DNA of 64,000 bases. It comes from Staphylococcus shinii. GTDB lineage: Bacteria > Bacillota > Bacilli > Staphylococcales > Staphylococcaceae. Positions within the stretch are counted from its first letter, which is position 1; every line of letters starts with the position of its first letter. The notes beneath the pieces are model-generated. The model ran no database searches. It was not told where the DNA came from and saw only the letters and a list, made by a program, of their open reading frames with translations. Positions 35,235 to 45,952 of the stretch are shown here, in pieces. The DNA is taken from the NCBI RefSeq assembly GCF_017583065.1, contig NZ_JAGEVL010000001.1, forward strand, positions 682,001 through 746,000, written 5' to 3'. The position numbers and the translations under genes are program-made.

Positions 35235-36584
35235 TTAAAAAGAAGGTAAATTTGCTTGGAAACTTTGGATAAATTTATTTCCACGCTCTTCAAAAGTATT
35301 GTACTGATCCCAACTTGCACATGCTGGTGATAATAATACAACGTCATTTGGTTCTATGACAGACTGTATCTTATCTACTGCATCTTGCACATCAGAAGCT
35401 GTAATGACGTACTTACCTTGGCTTTCACCTAACTTCACAAATTTCTCCTTTGTCTCACCGAAAGTTACCATAACTCTTACATTTTTCATATGTGGAATAA
35501 GCTCATCAAAGTCATTGCCACGATCTAGCCCGCCACATAACCAAATGATTGGTTGTTTGAACGAATTTAATGCAAATTGTGTAGCTAATGTATTCGTAGC
35601 CTTTGAGTCATTGTAATACTTGTTCGTTTTATTTGTTCCAATATATTGTAAACGGTGTTCAATACCTGAGAATGACGTCAAACTATCAATAATTGCTTTA
35701 ACGGAAACTCCAGAAAGTAATGCTGCCAATACTGCGGCAAGAATATTTTCTAAATTATGTTCACCTGGTAGCACAAGATCATCTATATGAATGATTCTAA
35801 AACCTTTAAATACAATATAGCCATCCTCAACATAAATACCGTCTACTTCTTGATGAGTTGAAAAATAATATGTTTTTGCTTTCAATGATTCAGATTCGAT
35901 TAAATGACGTTGATGGTAATTACAAATTAAATAATCATTTTCTGTTTGGTTAATATATATTTTCTTCTTAGCATTTTGATAATTTTCTAGAGATTCATGA
36001 TAATCAAGATGCGCTGAATAGATATTCGTAATTATAGCGATATGTGGTTTATACTTATCGATTCCTAATAATTGGAAAGATGATAACTCCGTAACTAAAT
36101 AGTCATCAGCTGAGACTTCTTGTGCAACTTTTGAAGCCACATAACCAATATTACCCGATAGTTTACCAGTCACCCTACTTTTTTGAAACATATCTCCAAT
36201 TAATGAAGTCACTGTTGTTTTACCGTTTGTACCAGTTACACCAATAATTGGCGCTTCTGATATTAAATAACTTAATTCTACTTCCGTTAATATTTTCAAT
36301 CCTTTTTCAGTTGCTGCTTCTATTAATGGAACATTATAAGGAATACCTGGATTTTTAAATATTATAGGATTACTATCTAACAATGAAAGTGGGTGGTCTC
36401 CCCCAATTACTGTTATGCCCATATTTTCTAAATCGATCGCATGTGCATCTTGACTCAAGTCTTTACCGTCATTGACAATTACATTTGCACCAAGTTTTTT
36501 TAATAATTTAGCGGCTTCATAACCACTTTTCGCCAATCCAATCACTAATACGTTTTTATTTTCTAATTCTGTATACTTCAGCAA
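35235..36584 (-). CDS. murD: UDP-N-acetylmuramoylalanine-D-glutamate ligase
   Basis: A 449-residue Mur ligase that adds D-Glu to UDP-MurNAc-L-Ala. The N-terminal UDP-binding Rossmann domain has [10 protein letters not shown] (16-25). The central ATPase has [14 protein letters not shown] at about 113-126, and the C-terminal domain has [13 protein letters not shown] near 420. The start is TTG at 36584, one base after the mraY stop, with TTGGAGTG as ribosome site. Confidence 0.97.
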   Translation of the reverse strand: MLKYTELENKNVLVIGLAKSGYEAAKLLKKLGANVIVNDGKDLSQDAHAIDLENMGITVIGGDHPLSLLDSNPIIFKNPGIPYNVPLIEAATEKGLKILTEVELSYLISEAPIIGVTGTNGKTTVTSLIGDMFQKSRVTGKLSGNIGYVASKVAQEVSADDYLVTELSSFQLLGIDKYKPHIAIITNIYSAHLDYHESLENYQNAKKKIYINQTENDYLICNYHQRHLIESESLKAKTYYFSTHQEVDGIYVEDGYIVFKGFRIIHIDDLVLPGEHNLENILAAVLAALLSGVSVKAIIDSLTSFSGIEHRLQYIGTNKTNKYYNDSKATNTLATQFALNSFKQPIIWLCGGLDRGNDFDELIPHMKNVRVMVTFGETKEKFVKLGESQGKYVITASDVQDAVDKIQSVIEPNDVVLLSPACASWDQYNTFEERGNKFIQSFQANLPSF

Positions 36585-36585
36585 T

Positions 36586-37551
36586 TTAATTCACTCCAAT
36601 CCATAAACCGATGAGTCCTGTAATCAATCCTACTGTCCAGAATACTGTCGTCACTTTTTTCTCATTCCATCCAATCAATTCAAAATGATGATGTAACGGA
36701 GACATTTTGAAAATACGTTTTCCAGTCAATTTAAATGAAGTTACTTGTATCATAACCGATAATGTTTCTGCTACAAATACAAAACCGATAAAAATTAGAG
36801 ACAGTTCTTGATTGAGCATAATAGAAATAGTAGCAAATATACCACCTAGTGCCAAACTACCCGTATCTCCCATAAAGACTTTCGCCGGATTCAAGTTGAA
36901 TGGTAAGAAGCCAATTAGCGCAAAAATCATGATAATACAGAATAATCCGATAGACGTTGCACCTTGGAAGTAAGCCATAATTGCATACATTACAAAGCCG
37001 ATAATAGATAAGCCTGTAGCTAGGCCATCTAATCCATCTGTTAAATTAACTGCATTTGAAAAACCTACTTGCCAAAAGACTATGAAAATTACATATGCAA
37101 TCGAAAGTGGTACTTCAATATTTGTAAAAGGCAAATGAATTCCTGTAGAAAAGTCAGTTAAGTTAAATACTTGGCTTAAAATAAAGAAGATAACTGCAAT
37201 ACCTATTTGAGCTAAGAATTTTTGCTTACTCGTTAAACCTTCATTATTTTTCTTTACTACAATAATGTAATCATCAATAAACCCAATTAAACCAAAACCT
37301 ATTGTTACAAATAACAACAAAATAATCGGATTAGAGTTATCCATAAAAATGATTGCTAAAATTGAAGTTACAATAATACTAATGAGAAAAGTCAATCCAC
37401 CCATAGTAGGTGTGCCTGTTTTCTTCATGTGACTTTGCGGACCTTCTTCTCTAATGCTTTGCCCAAATTTCATTCGTTTTAACGTTGGTATTAGAACTGG
37501 GACTAATATAAACGTGATTAACAGTGCGATAATTGCGAGTAAATAAACCAT
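36586..37551 (-). CDS. mraY: Phospho-N-acetylmuramoyl-pentapeptide transferase (lipid I synthase)
   Basis: A 321-residue polytopic membrane enzyme (about ten helices) that transfers phospho-MurNAc-pentapeptide to undecaprenyl phosphate. The family motifs are present: GTPTMGGL (47-54), the catalytic Asp pair in [22 protein letters not shown] and the HHHFE loop in [13 protein letters not shown]. The ATG follows AAAGGAG. It lies 209 bp downstream of pbp1. Confidence 0.97.
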   Translation of the reverse strand: MVYLLAIIALLITFILVPVLIPTLKRMKFGQSIREEGPQSHMKKTGTPTMGGLTFLISIIVTSILAIIFMDNSNPIILLLFVTIGFGLIGFIDDYIIVVKKNNEGLTSKQKFLAQIGIAVIFFILSQVFNLTDFSTGIHLPFTNIEVPLSIAYVIFIVFWQVGFSNAVNLTDGLDGLATGLSIIGFVMYAIMAYFQGATSIGLFCIIMIFALIGFLPFNLNPAKVFMGDTGSLALGGIFATISIMLNQELSLIFIGFVFVAETLSVMIQVTSFKLTGKRIFKMSPLHHHFELIGWNEKKVTTVFWTVGLITGLIGLWIGVN

Positions 37552-37760
37552 ATTGCGCTCCTTTATTTATTTAATTGGATTATGTCGTTATGCTCGTCGA
37601 TTAGTCATATGTACTGAGGTTCGTAGCCAACCAATTCAAGTTGTTACTTTATTGCAACACTTAGTGATTAGCTACTTTTATTTAAACCTCAAAGTTGATT
37701 ACATATTAAGTCTTAGATTTTAATGAAATATCTCCATTAAGAAAATCCACTTAGCTCAAA

Positions 37761-40058
37761 CTACGATTCATTATCTTTTGAATCTTTATTTTCATCTGAG
37801 TCTTTGTTGTCATCTTTGTCTTTTGAATCTTTGTTTTTATCTGAGTCTTTGTCCGAACTAGATTCGTCTTTTGAAGTTTGGCCATTAATATCTTCTGAAG
37901 ATAACGTTACTTCAATTTTATCTTTGCTGCTTATTTTTTGTCCTTTAGTAACAGATTGATTCGATACAAATCCACTACCTTTTGTTGTTACTTTAGTTTT
38001 TGTAAGTAACTCAAATGCCACAACTTCTTCTTTCGACCAACCTGTCATATCAGGCATTGTAATATCACTATCTGTCAATAATAATACTTTACTGTTAGGC
38101 AATACTTCTTTATTAGCGCTCACAGATTGCTTAGTAATTTTCTCTCCATCGCCAATTACTATAGGTTTTAGAGACTTACTATTTATTTTATCTTGCGCTT
38201 TTTGCGTTTCTTGTCCTTCAACATTAGGTACTTCACTATATTTCACATCTGAGTTGTCTTTAGTATTCTTATCTCCAACATTCAGATATTTTAGCGTATT
38301 TTCCATAATAGGTTTAAATGCTTTACTTACACCCATCTCATAAGCTTCTTGATCATTTTTCTCTGCTAAACTCATACCAGCATAAACAATTACTTCAGGG
38401 TCATCTTTTGGTGCATCACCGATAAAACTAACAAAATACGGATTTTCACCTTCAACATAACCACCATTATCTGGGTCTGCAACTTGTGCTGTACCTGTTT
38501 TACCTGCAACATCATAACCATCGATTTGATAGTTCTTAGCATGGCTATCTTCACTATTTACAACTTTATCTAACTCAGTACGCACTTTTTTAGCTGTATC
38601 TTTCGTTATAGGTTTACCATCATATTCTTTCTTACCTTTATAAAAAGTATCTTTGCTGACGGGGTTCGTTATATTATCAACATACCAAGGCTTAATCATG
38701 TTACCGTCATTAACGAAAGCAGATTGCGCTTTAAGCATTTGTACTGGTGTTACTGTAGTAGACTGACCAAACGCAGATGTTTTCTGTTGTGCTTCATTAT
38801 CCCAAGCGATTCCACCAGTAGCTTCCCCGTCAAACATACCGTTTGTAGATTGACCGAAACCAAATTTCTCATACCAGTCTTTCATTTTATCTGCGCCAAC
38901 TAAATCTTGCAGGTGCATCATTAATGTATTAGACGAATATGTGAATCCTAGTGACATTGGGATTTCTCCCCAACCCACCTTGTTCCAGTCAGAAATTTTT
39001 GATCCCATGACTTCTCTAGGTTCGGCTGTATATTTTTTATCTGGTTCAAATTTCCCTTCTTGTATAGCAGCTGCTAAGCCATATGATTTAAAGGTTGAAC
39101 CAGGCTCATATGTGTTTTGGTATAAATCATTTGCCCACTTTTTACCGAAATCTTTTCCTGTTTCTGGATTAAAAGTTGGACGCTGACTAAACGCGAGTAT
39201 TTCACCGGTATGTGCGTCCATTACAACAGCGAATAAATCTTTCGGTTTATAGTGTTCCACCATGCCATCTAATGCCTCTTCAACAAATACTTGGATATTA
39301 GAGTCCAATGTTAAATGTACATCATCCCCACGTTTAGGTGTTTTTTCCTTCTTAGTATTAGGTGCAATATAACCCCATATATCATGGATGTAAGATAATG
39401 CTCCTTTTTGCCCAGATAAATAACTATCAAATATTTTCTCAACGCCCATAGCGCCTTTCAAGTCGCCACTATCCGGATCTTTTTGAGCCATTCCAATTAA
39501 ATGTGATGCAAAGTTTCCATTAGGATAAAAACGTTCAGTTTCTGGATAAAGCGTTACACCAGGTAACTTCATTTTTTCAATTTTTTCTTTTTCTTGATAT
39601 GTTAAATCAGTTCCTTTTTGTCCAAATTCAACTTGGAACGCTTTTTTATTATCTAATTTTTCTTCAATTTCTTTAGCAGACATATCAATGACTGTCGCTA
39701 ACTTCTTAGCAGTTTCTTTCTTATCTGTAACGTGTTTAGGTTTATCGCTACCTTCACTTGCTTTTTTATCAACAATAGCCACGACTTTATACCGTTCGAC
39801 GTCTTCTGCCAAAATCTTCCCATTACGGTCATAAATTTTTCCGCGTTCAGGTTGTTGCTGGCTATTAACTAAATATTTCTCGTTTGCCTTCATAATTAAA
39901 TCTTCACCTGAAGAATGTCCAGTTAGCATTATATATGAATATCTTAAAACCAACGTAAAAAAGAGCAGTCCGAATCCAAGAATGAGTAGGACTGCCCCTA
40001 TTTTACTTTGTTTAATAAGAAACTTGGGTTTTTTTAATCTAATTTTTCGCTTCGCCAT
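37761..40058 (-). CDS. pbpA: Penicillin-binding protein 1 (monofunctional class B transpeptidase, FtsI-like)
   Basis: A 765-residue class B PBP of the septum. A basic N-terminus and one transmembrane helix (about 19-42) are followed by the dimerisation domain and the transpeptidase. S321 in STFK is the nucleophile, SSN is at 375-377 and KTGT at 520-523. Two PASTA domains cover about 605-720. The last about 40 residues are a low-complexity tail of repeated D, S and K. It overlaps the ftsL end by 20 bp, showing coupled translation. Confidence 0.97.
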   Translation of the reverse strand: MAKRKIRLKKPKFLIKQSKIGAVLLILGFGLLFFTLVLRYSYIMLTGHSSGEDLIMKANEKYLVNSQQQPERGKIYDRNGKILAEDVERYKVVAIVDKKASEGSDKPKHVTDKKETAKKLATVIDMSAKEIEEKLDNKKAFQVEFGQKGTDLTYQEKEKIEKMKLPGVTLYPETERFYPNGNFASHLIGMAQKDPDSGDLKGAMGVEKIFDSYLSGQKGALSYIHDIWGYIAPNTKKEKTPKRGDDVHLTLDSNIQVFVEEALDGMVEHYKPKDLFAVVMDAHTGEILAFSQRPTFNPETGKDFGKKWANDLYQNTYEPGSTFKSYGLAAAIQEGKFEPDKKYTAEPREVMGSKISDWNKVGWGEIPMSLGFTYSSNTLMMHLQDLVGADKMKDWYEKFGFGQSTNGMFDGEATGGIAWDNEAQQKTSAFGQSTTVTPVQMLKAQSAFVNDGNMIKPWYVDNITNPVSKDTFYKGKKEYDGKPITKDTAKKVRTELDKVVNSEDSHAKNYQIDGYDVAGKTGTAQVADPDNGGYVEGENPYFVSFIGDAPKDDPEVIVYAGMSLAEKNDQEAYEMGVSKAFKPIMENTLKYLNVGDKNTKDNSDVKYSEVPNVEGQETQKAQDKINSKSLKPIVIGDGEKITKQSVSANKEVLPNSKVLLLTDSDITMPDMTGWSKEEVVAFELLTKTKVTTKGSGFVSNQSVTKGQKISSKDKIEVTLSSEDINGQTSKDESSSDKDSDKNKDSKDKDDNKDSDENKDSKDNES

Positions 40059-40431
40059 TATTACGCACTACCTTTACATTGTCGTTCTTAAGGCTCATTC
40101 CTTCGTTTTTGGCCTTATCGTAAATGCGTTCATATGAAGAGTTCTTTTTAATTTCAGATTCTATTGCGCTATTTTCACTTGATTGTTTTTCGATTTTTGT
40201 ATCTAAATCTGCAATTTTTCCTCGAGTATCATACGCATCCATTTTTAAAGATAGCATATAAATACTTATCAATGCAATTACTGTTATAAGTCCTATGTAT
40301 AACATTTTCTCAAATTTTGTAAGTTTAACTACAACTTTGCGTTTTACGGTTTTGGGCTGGGTCGAGGGTTGCGACTCAGGAATTTGTGTTTCCGGTTCAT
40401 TATAAGGTTGATATATCTTTTCTACTGCCAC
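40039..40431 (-). CDS. ftsL: Cell division protein FtsL
   Basis: A 130-residue bitopic protein with a cytosolic Pro/Gln/Lys-rich N-terminus, one transmembrane helix (about 43-62) and an extracellular coiled coil (about 70-115). It partners DivIC and DivIB in the divisome. The start is GTG at 40431 after AAGGAG. Assignment rests on topology and on its place between rsmH and pbp1, since FtsL sequences diverge quickly. Confidence 0.92.
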   Translation of the reverse strand: MAVEKIYQPYNEPETQIPESQPSTQPKTVKRKVVVKLTKFEKMLYIGLITVIALISIYMLSLKMDAYDTRGKIADLDTKIEKQSSENSAIESEIKKNSSYERIYDKAKNEGMSLKNDNVKVVRNNGEAKN

Positions 40432-40445
40432 TCAACATTCACTCC

Positions 40446-41381
40446 TTATTTTAATATTTCTGCAACACGTAACTTCGCACTACGCGCTCTATTATTAGTT
40501 TCTAGATCTTCATCAGTAGCGGTAATAGGTTTACGATTAACGCGTTTCAATTTAGGTGTGTATGCTTCGGGTATAACTGGTAATCCCCTTGGTACATCTG
40601 GCCCCTTTTCGTACTCTTGAAACATTTGCTTGCATAAACGGTCTTCCAAAGAATGGAACGTTATGACTGAAATTCTACCATCAACTTTTATTAAATCTAT
40701 CGCTTGTTCTAATGAGTCTTCAAATGATGACAATTCATCATTTACCGCTATTCTAATTGCTTGGAAAATCCTTTTTGCTGGGTGCCCGCCTTTACGTCTC
40801 GCTTTGGCAGGTATTCCTTCTTTAATGACATCAACAAGTTCTAATGTCGTTTCGATTGGCTGTTGTTCTCTATTTTGCTCAATACGTCGGGCAATTTGTT
40901 TAGCAAATTTCTCTTCACCATAACGATGGAAAATTTTCACTAATTTTTCAAACTCCCAATCATTAACGACTTCATAGGCTGATAATGATTGGGATTGATC
41001 CATACGCATATCTAACTTCGCATCGTGATGGTAACTAAATCCACGCTCTGGTATATCTAACTGTGGGCTAGAAACCCCTAAGTCGTAATAAATACCATCT
41101 ACTTTTTCAATATTCAAATCATTTAAAATTTCAGTTAATTTTCTAAAGTTGTTATGGACAAAGGTAACTTTATGCAAATGATCCTTTAAAACTTCTTTTG
41201 CATTTTCAATAGCTGTAGTATCTTGATCTATTGCTATCAGTCTTCCTTTGTCACCAAGTTGATTTATTAAATATAGTGCATGACCTGCTCCACCTAATGT
41301 ACAGTCGACATACACGCCATCTTCTTTTATATTCAAATAATCAATGGTCTCTTTAAGCATTACGCTGACATGATGAAACAA
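40446..41381 (-). CDS. rsmH: 16S rRNA (cytosine-1402-N4)-methyltransferase
   Basis: A 311-residue SAM-dependent methyltransferase (MraW) that modifies C1402 in the ribosomal P site. The motif I region [13 protein letters not shown] is at about 25-37, the family motif [10 protein letters not shown] near 104, and FHSLEDR near 236. The start is TTG at 41381 with GGAGG upstream. It lies 15 bp after mraZ in the dcw operon. Confidence 0.97.
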   Translation of the reverse strand: MFHHVSVMLKETIDYLNIKEDGVYVDCTLGGAGHALYLINQLGDKGRLIAIDQDTTAIENAKEVLKDHLHKVTFVHNNFRKLTEILNDLNIEKVDGIYYDLGVSSPQLDIPERGFSYHHDAKLDMRMDQSQSLSAYEVVNDWEFEKLVKIFHRYGEEKFAKQIARRIEQNREQQPIETTLELVDVIKEGIPAKARRKGGHPAKRIFQAIRIAVNDELSSFEDSLEQAIDLIKVDGRISVITFHSLEDRLCKQMFQEYEKGPDVPRGLPVIPEAYTPKLKRVNRKPITATDEDLETNNRARSAKLRVAEILK

Positions 41382-41396
41382 AATAACGCCTCCATA

Positions 41397-41828
41397 TTAG
41401 AAATCAAAATCAATTAAGTCTTCAGCAATATCTTCAAAACTATCTTCAGATTCATCGTAGAAGCTGTTCCAAGTTTGTCTATCCCAAATTTCAATTCTAT
41501 TCGAGACACCTATTACTGTGCATTCCTTACTTAAGTTTGCGTATTGGCGTAAGTTTTGCGGAATATTAATACGCCCCTGTTTATCAAGTTCTACTTCAAC
41601 AGCACCTGAAAAGAACATACGCATAAATTTACGTGCATCTTTTTTAGTCATTGGTAAGGTTTTCATTTTTTCTTCAATAACTTGCCATTCTTCCAAAGTA
41701 TAACCAAATAAACATTTATCAAGGCCACGAGTGATTATAAAACGCTCATTTAAGTCATAACGAAATTTTGATGGAACAATCATGCGTCCTTTTGTATCCA
41801 ACTGATGTTCGTATTCTCCCATGAACAT
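41397..41828 (-). CDS. mraZ: Transcriptional regulator MraZ
   Basis: A 143-residue protein with two SpoVT/AbrB-like repeats, each with a DxKGR-type motif: [13 protein letters not shown] (11-23) and [13 protein letters not shown] near 84. MraZ rings bind DNA repeats ahead of the dcw operon. It is the first gene of the cluster. Three 10-bp-spaced GTGG repeats lie 36-59 bp upstream, which fits autoregulation. Confidence 0.97.
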   Translation of the reverse strand: MFMGEYEHQLDTKGRMIVPSKFRYDLNERFIITRGLDKCLFGYTLEEWQVIEEKMKTLPMTKKDARKFMRMFFSGAVEVELDKQGRINIPQNLRQYANLSKECTVIGVSNRIEIWDRQTWNSFYDESEDSFEDIAEDLIDFDF

Positions 41829-41863
41829 TTATAATCACCTCACCTTCTCATATATATAATTTA

Positions 41864-41895
41864 CCACATCTCACCACTATCCTCCACTAATTATA
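41864..41895 (-). promoter_or_regulatory. Extended -10 promoter and MraZ-type operator of the dcw operon
   Basis: On the minus strand TGTATAAT (extended -10; TATAAT at 41895..41890) is followed by GTGG repeats at 41887..41884, 41877..41874 and 41867..41864, exactly 10 bp apart. In other bacteria MraZ binds such short direct repeats at the start of the dcw transcript. The -35 region is weak. Confidence 0.65.
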
Positions 41896-41925
41896 CAATT
41901 TTCACCAAAATTTATCGTTTTACAT

Positions 41926-41962
41926 AAAAAAATGCCCGATCCATCATTTTGATGAATCGGGC
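41926..41962 (-). terminator. Terminator after bshC
   Basis: GCCCGATCCATCA (41934-41946) pairs with TGATGAATCGGGC (41950-41962), one mismatch, with TTTTTTT on the minus strand. It insulates the dcw promoter from bshC. Confidence 0.9.
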
Positions 41963-41976
41963 GAAACCTTGGCGCT

Positions 41977-43590
41977 CTAAGGTTTAACAATAATATGATC
42001 GAAAGTGTAAGAAAGTGGTGGATAGGTGGAGGGACTGAACACATCTATCCCAAAATCATTCATAATTTGTAGCGGATTCCAGATTCTTTCTTGTAAACCT
42101 CCCATCGGATGGAGGACTTCATTTAATTCTTTAAAATGTTTAATACTAATTTCATTTTCACGTTCTATATTTAATAAATACCTTTTAATTAAATAATCAT
42201 ATTGCTTTTGGTGTATTTCATTATTTTTGTCCAATAACTGTTTATTATCATTGTTCCCATCTACTTCAGCTTGCAATCTTTGATATAACTGAGTTTGTTG
42301 TACTTTTAAATGCTCTATTTGATCTATAAACTCTTGTGAAGCTTGTGCACGTACGAACTGCTTTTTGTAGTCTTCAACACCTTTTTCAATAATTGAATTT
42401 TCATCCAATTGGTATTGTTTAAGTAGTTTTTCAGTTCTTTCATATAAATAGCTAATACGTAAACGTGGTAATACAATCGGCATCGTTACATCCAAAGTTT
42501 TAAATACATCATTTAATTCAGTCCAATATTTAATTTCACTCGGACCACCGACAAAAGCAACTGTGTTAAACAACCATTCTTCCATAACTGGTCGTGTCAC
42601 AACGTTATTTGAAAAGAGCTGCGGTTCAGAATCTACTATTTTTAATAACTCATCTTTTGAAAAATACTTATCTGATTTATTCAAATAAAACTTGTTATCT
42701 TTAAAAGTTAATAATTGCCTCATATTATTATCATGCATAAACAAATGGACATTCGTGTCTGTTTGAATCATTTGTTCTAAGCCATTTGCTATAGTCTGCT
42801 TTTGTGTATTTCTAAACGCTTCATCCACTTCACTATGATGTTCAATAATTTGTTTAATAAATGGTTGTTCTAAATCCCTTAAATGAGCATCATTTGCATC
42901 TATAATTAATAAGCCATAAGACTTAAATACTTCATGCAACAATGCTTTAAACATATCTGTCCAACTATCATTTGCTTCAATGATATCATTACACATTTTT
43001 AATAATGGTTTGGAATGAATTGTTTCGTTCATTTGTTTGAAAAACTGTCCTAAAGTTTCTTTTAATTGTTCTTTATCAGGATAATACCTTGAGACACTAG
43101 TTTCAGGAGGTGTCATTGTATGATATTTTATTTTTTGTAATTTAGCATATTGTGTATTATAGGCATAAGTATGGTTAACTTCATCAAAATCATGATCTTC
43201 ACCAGCAATCCAAAATACAGGGATTACATTTTTCTCATATTCATTCGATAATTTCTCACTTAATGTAATAATAGAAAATATTTTATGGAAAGTATATAAT
43301 GGACCGCCGAACAAGCCAGCTTGTTGGCCTCCAATAATTACCTTCGCCCCATCACTTAATAACGCTATATTATTTTCTTGTTGCTCAGTTAAAGATAAAT
43401 CGCTCATATATTCTTTTATAATATTAGCTAATTCAACTTCTCTACCATTATTAGAAGATGTTAAACGTTCATAATAGCTTTTATCTTCCATAGCATCTAA
43501 ATTATAAAACTGTCCTAGCGTTGAATCACTCTTTTTTAGTTTTGATATAAATTGATCTTTTTCGTTGAGTTTTGTCGTCATACAATCCAT
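41977..43590 (-). CDS. bshC: Bacillithiol synthesis cysteine-adding enzyme
   Basis: A 537-residue BshC (YllA family), the last step of bacillithiol synthesis, which joins cysteine to GlcN-malate. A Rossmann-like core is followed by a coiled-coil arm (about 390-480). The conserved stretches [32 protein letters not shown] and [11 protein letters not shown] are clear. The length equals S. aureus BshC. Divergent from the GNAT gene at 43861, with its own terminator. Confidence 0.95.
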   Translation of the reverse strand: MDCMTTKLNEKDQFISKLKKSDSTLGQFYNLDAMEDKSYYERLTSSNNGREVELANIIKEYMSDLSLTEQQENNIALLSDGAKVIIGGQQAGLFGGPLYTFHKIFSIITLSEKLSNEYEKNVIPVFWIAGEDHDFDEVNHTYAYNTQYAKLQKIKYHTMTPPETSVSRYYPDKEQLKETLGQFFKQMNETIHSKPLLKMCNDIIEANDSWTDMFKALLHEVFKSYGLLIIDANDAHLRDLEQPFIKQIIEHHSEVDEAFRNTQKQTIANGLEQMIQTDTNVHLFMHDNNMRQLLTFKDNKFYLNKSDKYFSKDELLKIVDSEPQLFSNNVVTRPVMEEWLFNTVAFVGGPSEIKYWTELNDVFKTLDVTMPIVLPRLRISYLYERTEKLLKQYQLDENSIIEKGVEDYKKQFVRAQASQEFIDQIEHLKVQQTQLYQRLQAEVDGNNDNKQLLDKNNEIHQKQYDYLIKRYLLNIERENEISIKHFKELNEVLHPMGGLQERIWNPLQIMNDFGIDVFSPSTYPPLSYTFDHIIVKP

Positions 43591-43860
43591 GCGTAATTCT
43601 CCTTATGTTACTCTATTCCTAATCAGTATAAAGTTTATATCCAATATTGACAATTATACGGCTTACAAATTTCAAATTTTCAAAATGCAAACCATACAAT
43701 ACGCTTGGACATAATATTTCTATAGTTCAAAATTTTTATGTTTACATCGTTGCAAAAACGATAACAAATTAACAAAATAAAGTTTCTAACAGTCATTTTT
43801 GTGAAAAAAGTCATAAAATAAGGTATAATAATACTTAATAATACAAAGGGGGAAGATGCG

Positions 43861-44307
43861 ATGAGTAGTGTAAAGCGTCTTGATATTAATTACAGAACTG
43901 ACGAACTATTCGAAGATTTTAGAAACTTTGGAAATGAAGATTTATATTTAGTCGATGAGCTACGTGGTGAAATGATTGATGCAAGTTCAGACTCACCATT
44001 TTATGGCGTTTATGTCGGCGATCGATTAGGTGCAAGGATGGCACTTTATCGTAAAGGTGACGTAGAAGAAAAACACTTCCCTAATTTCGACGATTATAAT
44101 GTGTTGTGGAAATTAGAGGTCTTACGTGATTTCCAAAATAGAGGTTATGGTAAAGCATTATTAGATTTCGCAAAGGATCAAGGATTACCAATTAAAGTAA
44201 TAGCACGTAATCAATCAAAACAATTTTTCATCAAACATGGCTTCACTGATTTAGAAGAAGCAAACAAAGAAGGCCACGATGTTTTAGTGTGGTCGCCAAG
44301 TCAATAA
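43861..44307 (+). CDS. GNAT-family N-acetyltransferase
   Basis: A 148-residue single GNAT domain. The acetyl-CoA loop is in RDFQNRGYGKALLDFAK (about 92-108) and the C-terminal motif is FFIKHGFTDLEEA. It belongs to a conserved staphylococcal family that always sits between bshC and the HAD phosphatase; the acetyl acceptor is unknown. The ribosome site GGGGGA precedes the ATG. It converges with the HAD gene on a shared terminator. Confidence 0.9.
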   Translation: MSSVKRLDINYRTDELFEDFRNFGNEDLYLVDELRGEMIDASSDSPFYGVYVGDRLGARMALYRKGDVEEKHFPNFDDYNVLWKLEVLRDFQNRGYGKALLDFAKDQGLPIKVIARNQSKQFFIKHGFTDLEEANKEGHDVLVWSPSQ

Positions 44308-44380
44308 TACTTATTTATATGAATAAGTATTTATAAAAATATCGATTGTTAACTTATTATAAGCTCAGAATAATATAAAA

Positions 44381-44430
44381 GCGGGTCTATGAAATCAATT
44401 TTTAAATATATGATTTCTGCCCCGCCTTTT
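44381..44430. terminator. Bidirectional terminator between the GNAT and HAD genes
   Basis: GCGGG (44381-44385) / CCCGC (44421-44425) with an inner GAAATCA / TGATTTC stem and a T-run on the plus strand. Confidence 0.8.
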
Positions 44431-45117
44431 TTATTGAATATAAGTTACTATTTCATCTAATGCTGTAATTGTATAATCTGGTATTATCGTTGTCTCATTT
44501 ACTTTATTTCTTGGGTTAAACCAACAAGTTGCTATTTTAGCATTTTTGCCTCCTAATATATCTGAAGTCATTGAATCACCAATAATCAATGATTCTCCAC
44601 GCTTTTCTTCTCCAATTTTATCAAATACATAATCAAAAAACTCTGGCATTGGTTTTTGAAAACCTGTTTGTTCTGATACAAATACATCCTTGAACCAATG
44701 ACCGATATTAGTTTTCTCAATTCGACGTTCTTGTGTTTCTAAAACGCCATTAGTCACTATATACAAGTCATAATTATCTTTTAATCTATCAAGTGTTTCT
44801 ATTGTATTTGTAAAATGTTTAATCGGCGCATTAGCTAACTCATCTCTAAATATATAATCTGCTTCAACACCATTTACTATTAAATTATGTAATTTAAAGT
44901 ACGCTTCAAATCTTTTGCTTAACACTTCATCTTTGGTAAGTTCATTTTTTTGGAACGCATCCCAGTGAGCTTGGTTAACTTTCATAAATACTTCTAAATC
45001 GGCTTGAGTTGTTTTTAAATTATAATTTTTTGCCAATTTATTAAAAGCATAAGCTTCAGCATCATGAAAATCCACTAATGTATCATCAAAATCTATCAGT
45101 AAACTTTTAATCGTCAT
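44431..45117 (-). CDS. HAD-superfamily hydrolase, YjjG/YfnB-like nucleotidase
   Basis: A 228-residue HAD subfamily IA phosphatase. The nucleophile motif DFDDTLVDF is at residues 8-16, motif II VTNG near 117, and the motif III/IV region GDSMTSDILGG near 180. The best family fit is YjjG/YfnB (TIGR02254), whose members dephosphorylate non-canonical pyrimidine nucleotides; substrate here inferred. The ATG at 45117 after GGAGGG replaces the longer frame to 45171. The PSM-beta terminator lies just upstream. Confidence 0.88.
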   Translation of the reverse strand: MTIKSLLIDFDDTLVDFHDAEAYAFNKLAKNYNLKTTQADLEVFMKVNQAHWDAFQKNELTKDEVLSKRFEAYFKLHNLIVNGVEADYIFRDELANAPIKHFTNTIETLDRLKDNYDLYIVTNGVLETQERRIEKTNIGHWFKDVFVSEQTGFQKPMPEFFDYVFDKIGEEKRGESLIIGDSMTSDILGGKNAKIATCWFNPRNKVNETTIIPDYTITALDEIVTYIQ

Positions 45118-45182
45118 TTTAATATCCCTCCGCTCATTATTAATAATCATTAACCATCTCAGTATACACATATTTTACACAT

Positions 45183-45213
45183 AAAAAAATGGCCAAGGTT
45201 ATCACCTTGACCA
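45183..45213 (-). terminator. Terminator of the PSM-beta cluster
   Basis: TGGCCAAGGT (45190-45199) / ACCTTGACCA (45204-45213), one mismatch, TTTTTTT after it on the minus strand, 20 bp past the last PSM stop. Confidence 0.85.
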
Positions 45214-45232
45214 TTGTATAAAAATTGAAAGA

Positions 45233-45367
45233 CTAGAATCCAAATAATTTTGAAACTAAGCCTACGCCGTTTTCTACGATGCTTACAATGCTTGTTCCTA
45301 ATTTAGCGCCGTCTCCTGCGATACCTGCTTGTACTGTTTCTTTGATTGCGTCAAATAGTCCTGCCAT
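45233..45367 (-). CDS. psmB: Beta-class phenol-soluble modulin (PSM-beta1 type), fifth in the array
   Basis: A 44-residue amphipathic peptide beginning MAGLFDAIKETVQAGIAGDG and ending VGLVSKLFGF. The frame KLGTSIVSIVENGVG matches S. aureus PSM-beta1. PSM-betas are exported by the Pmt ABC system without a signal peptide; they act as surfactants in biofilm structuring and have low cytolytic activity. The ribosome site AAAGGGG precedes the ATG. It differs from the copy at 45593 by one residue (V instead of A in the tail). Confidence 0.93.
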   Translation of the reverse strand: MAGLFDAIKETVQAGIAGDGAKLGTSIVSIVENGVGLVSKLFGF

Positions 45368-45410
45368 AATTAATTACCCCTTTAATTTGTATTTTTTATT
45401 TATAAAAGAC

Positions 45411-45545
45411 TTATAGTCCGAATAATTTTCCTACTAAACCTGCACCACTTGATACGATATCTACAATGCTTGAACCTAAATCTGAACCATTACCTGATTT
45501 TGCCGCTGCTACTGTGTTTGCAATTGCTTCTGCTAATTTAGTCAT
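45411..45545 (-). CDS. psmB: Beta-class phenol-soluble modulin (PSM-beta2 type), fourth in the array
   Basis: A 44-residue peptide beginning MTKLAEAIANTVAAAKSGNG and ending VGKLFGL, close to S. aureus PSM-beta2 in its N-terminal half. At the DNA level it is identical to the copy at 45771-45905, including the ribosome site AAAGGAG and the spacer. Confidence 0.93.
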   Translation of the reverse strand: MTKLAEAIANTVAAAKSGNGSDLGSSIVDIVSSGAGLVGKLFGL

Positions 45546-45592
45546 TTAAATATCTCCTTTATTTAGTTCATTGATTTATATTAAATTAAAAT

Positions 45593-45727
45593 CTAGAATC
45601 CGAATAATTTTGATGCTAAACCTACGCCATTTTCTACGATACTTACAATGCTTGTCCCTAATTTAGCGCCGTCTCCTGCGATACCTGCTTGTACTGTTTC
45701 TTTGATTGCGTCAAATAATCCTGCCAT
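45593..45727 (-). CDS. psmB: Beta-class phenol-soluble modulin (PSM-beta1 type), third in the array
   Basis: A 44-residue peptide, MAGLFDAIKETVQAG at the start and GLASKLFGF at the end. Its ribosome site and upstream spacer are the same as for the 45233 copy, consistent with a tandem duplication with a 360-bp period. Confidence 0.93.
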   Translation of the reverse strand: MAGLFDAIKETVQAGIAGDGAKLGTSIVSIVENGVGLASKLFGF

Positions 45728-45770
45728 AATTAATTACCCCTTTAATTTGTATTTTTTATTTATAAAAGAC

Positions 45771-45905
45771 TTATAGTCCGAATAATTTTCCTACTAAACC
45801 TGCACCACTTGATACGATATCTACAATGCTTGAACCTAAATCTGAACCATTACCTGATTTTGCCGCTGCTACTGTGTTTGCAATTGCTTCTGCTAATTTA
45901 GTCAT
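45771..45905 (-). CDS. psmB: Beta-class phenol-soluble modulin (PSM-beta2 type), second in the array
   Basis: Identical in DNA and protein to the gene at 45411-45545. Perfect identity over the whole coding unit and spacer indicates a recent duplication or ongoing gene conversion. Confidence 0.93.
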   Translation of the reverse strand: MTKLAEAIANTVAAAKSGNGSDLGSSIVDIVSSGAGLVGKLFGL

Positions 45906-45952
45906 TTAAATATCTCCTTTATTTAGTTCATTGATTTATATTAAATTAAAAT

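Noticed and set aside
37552..37760. Possible small gene between pbp1 and mraY
   Set aside because: 209 bp with stops in all frames and no ribosome site; likely an untranslated spacer.
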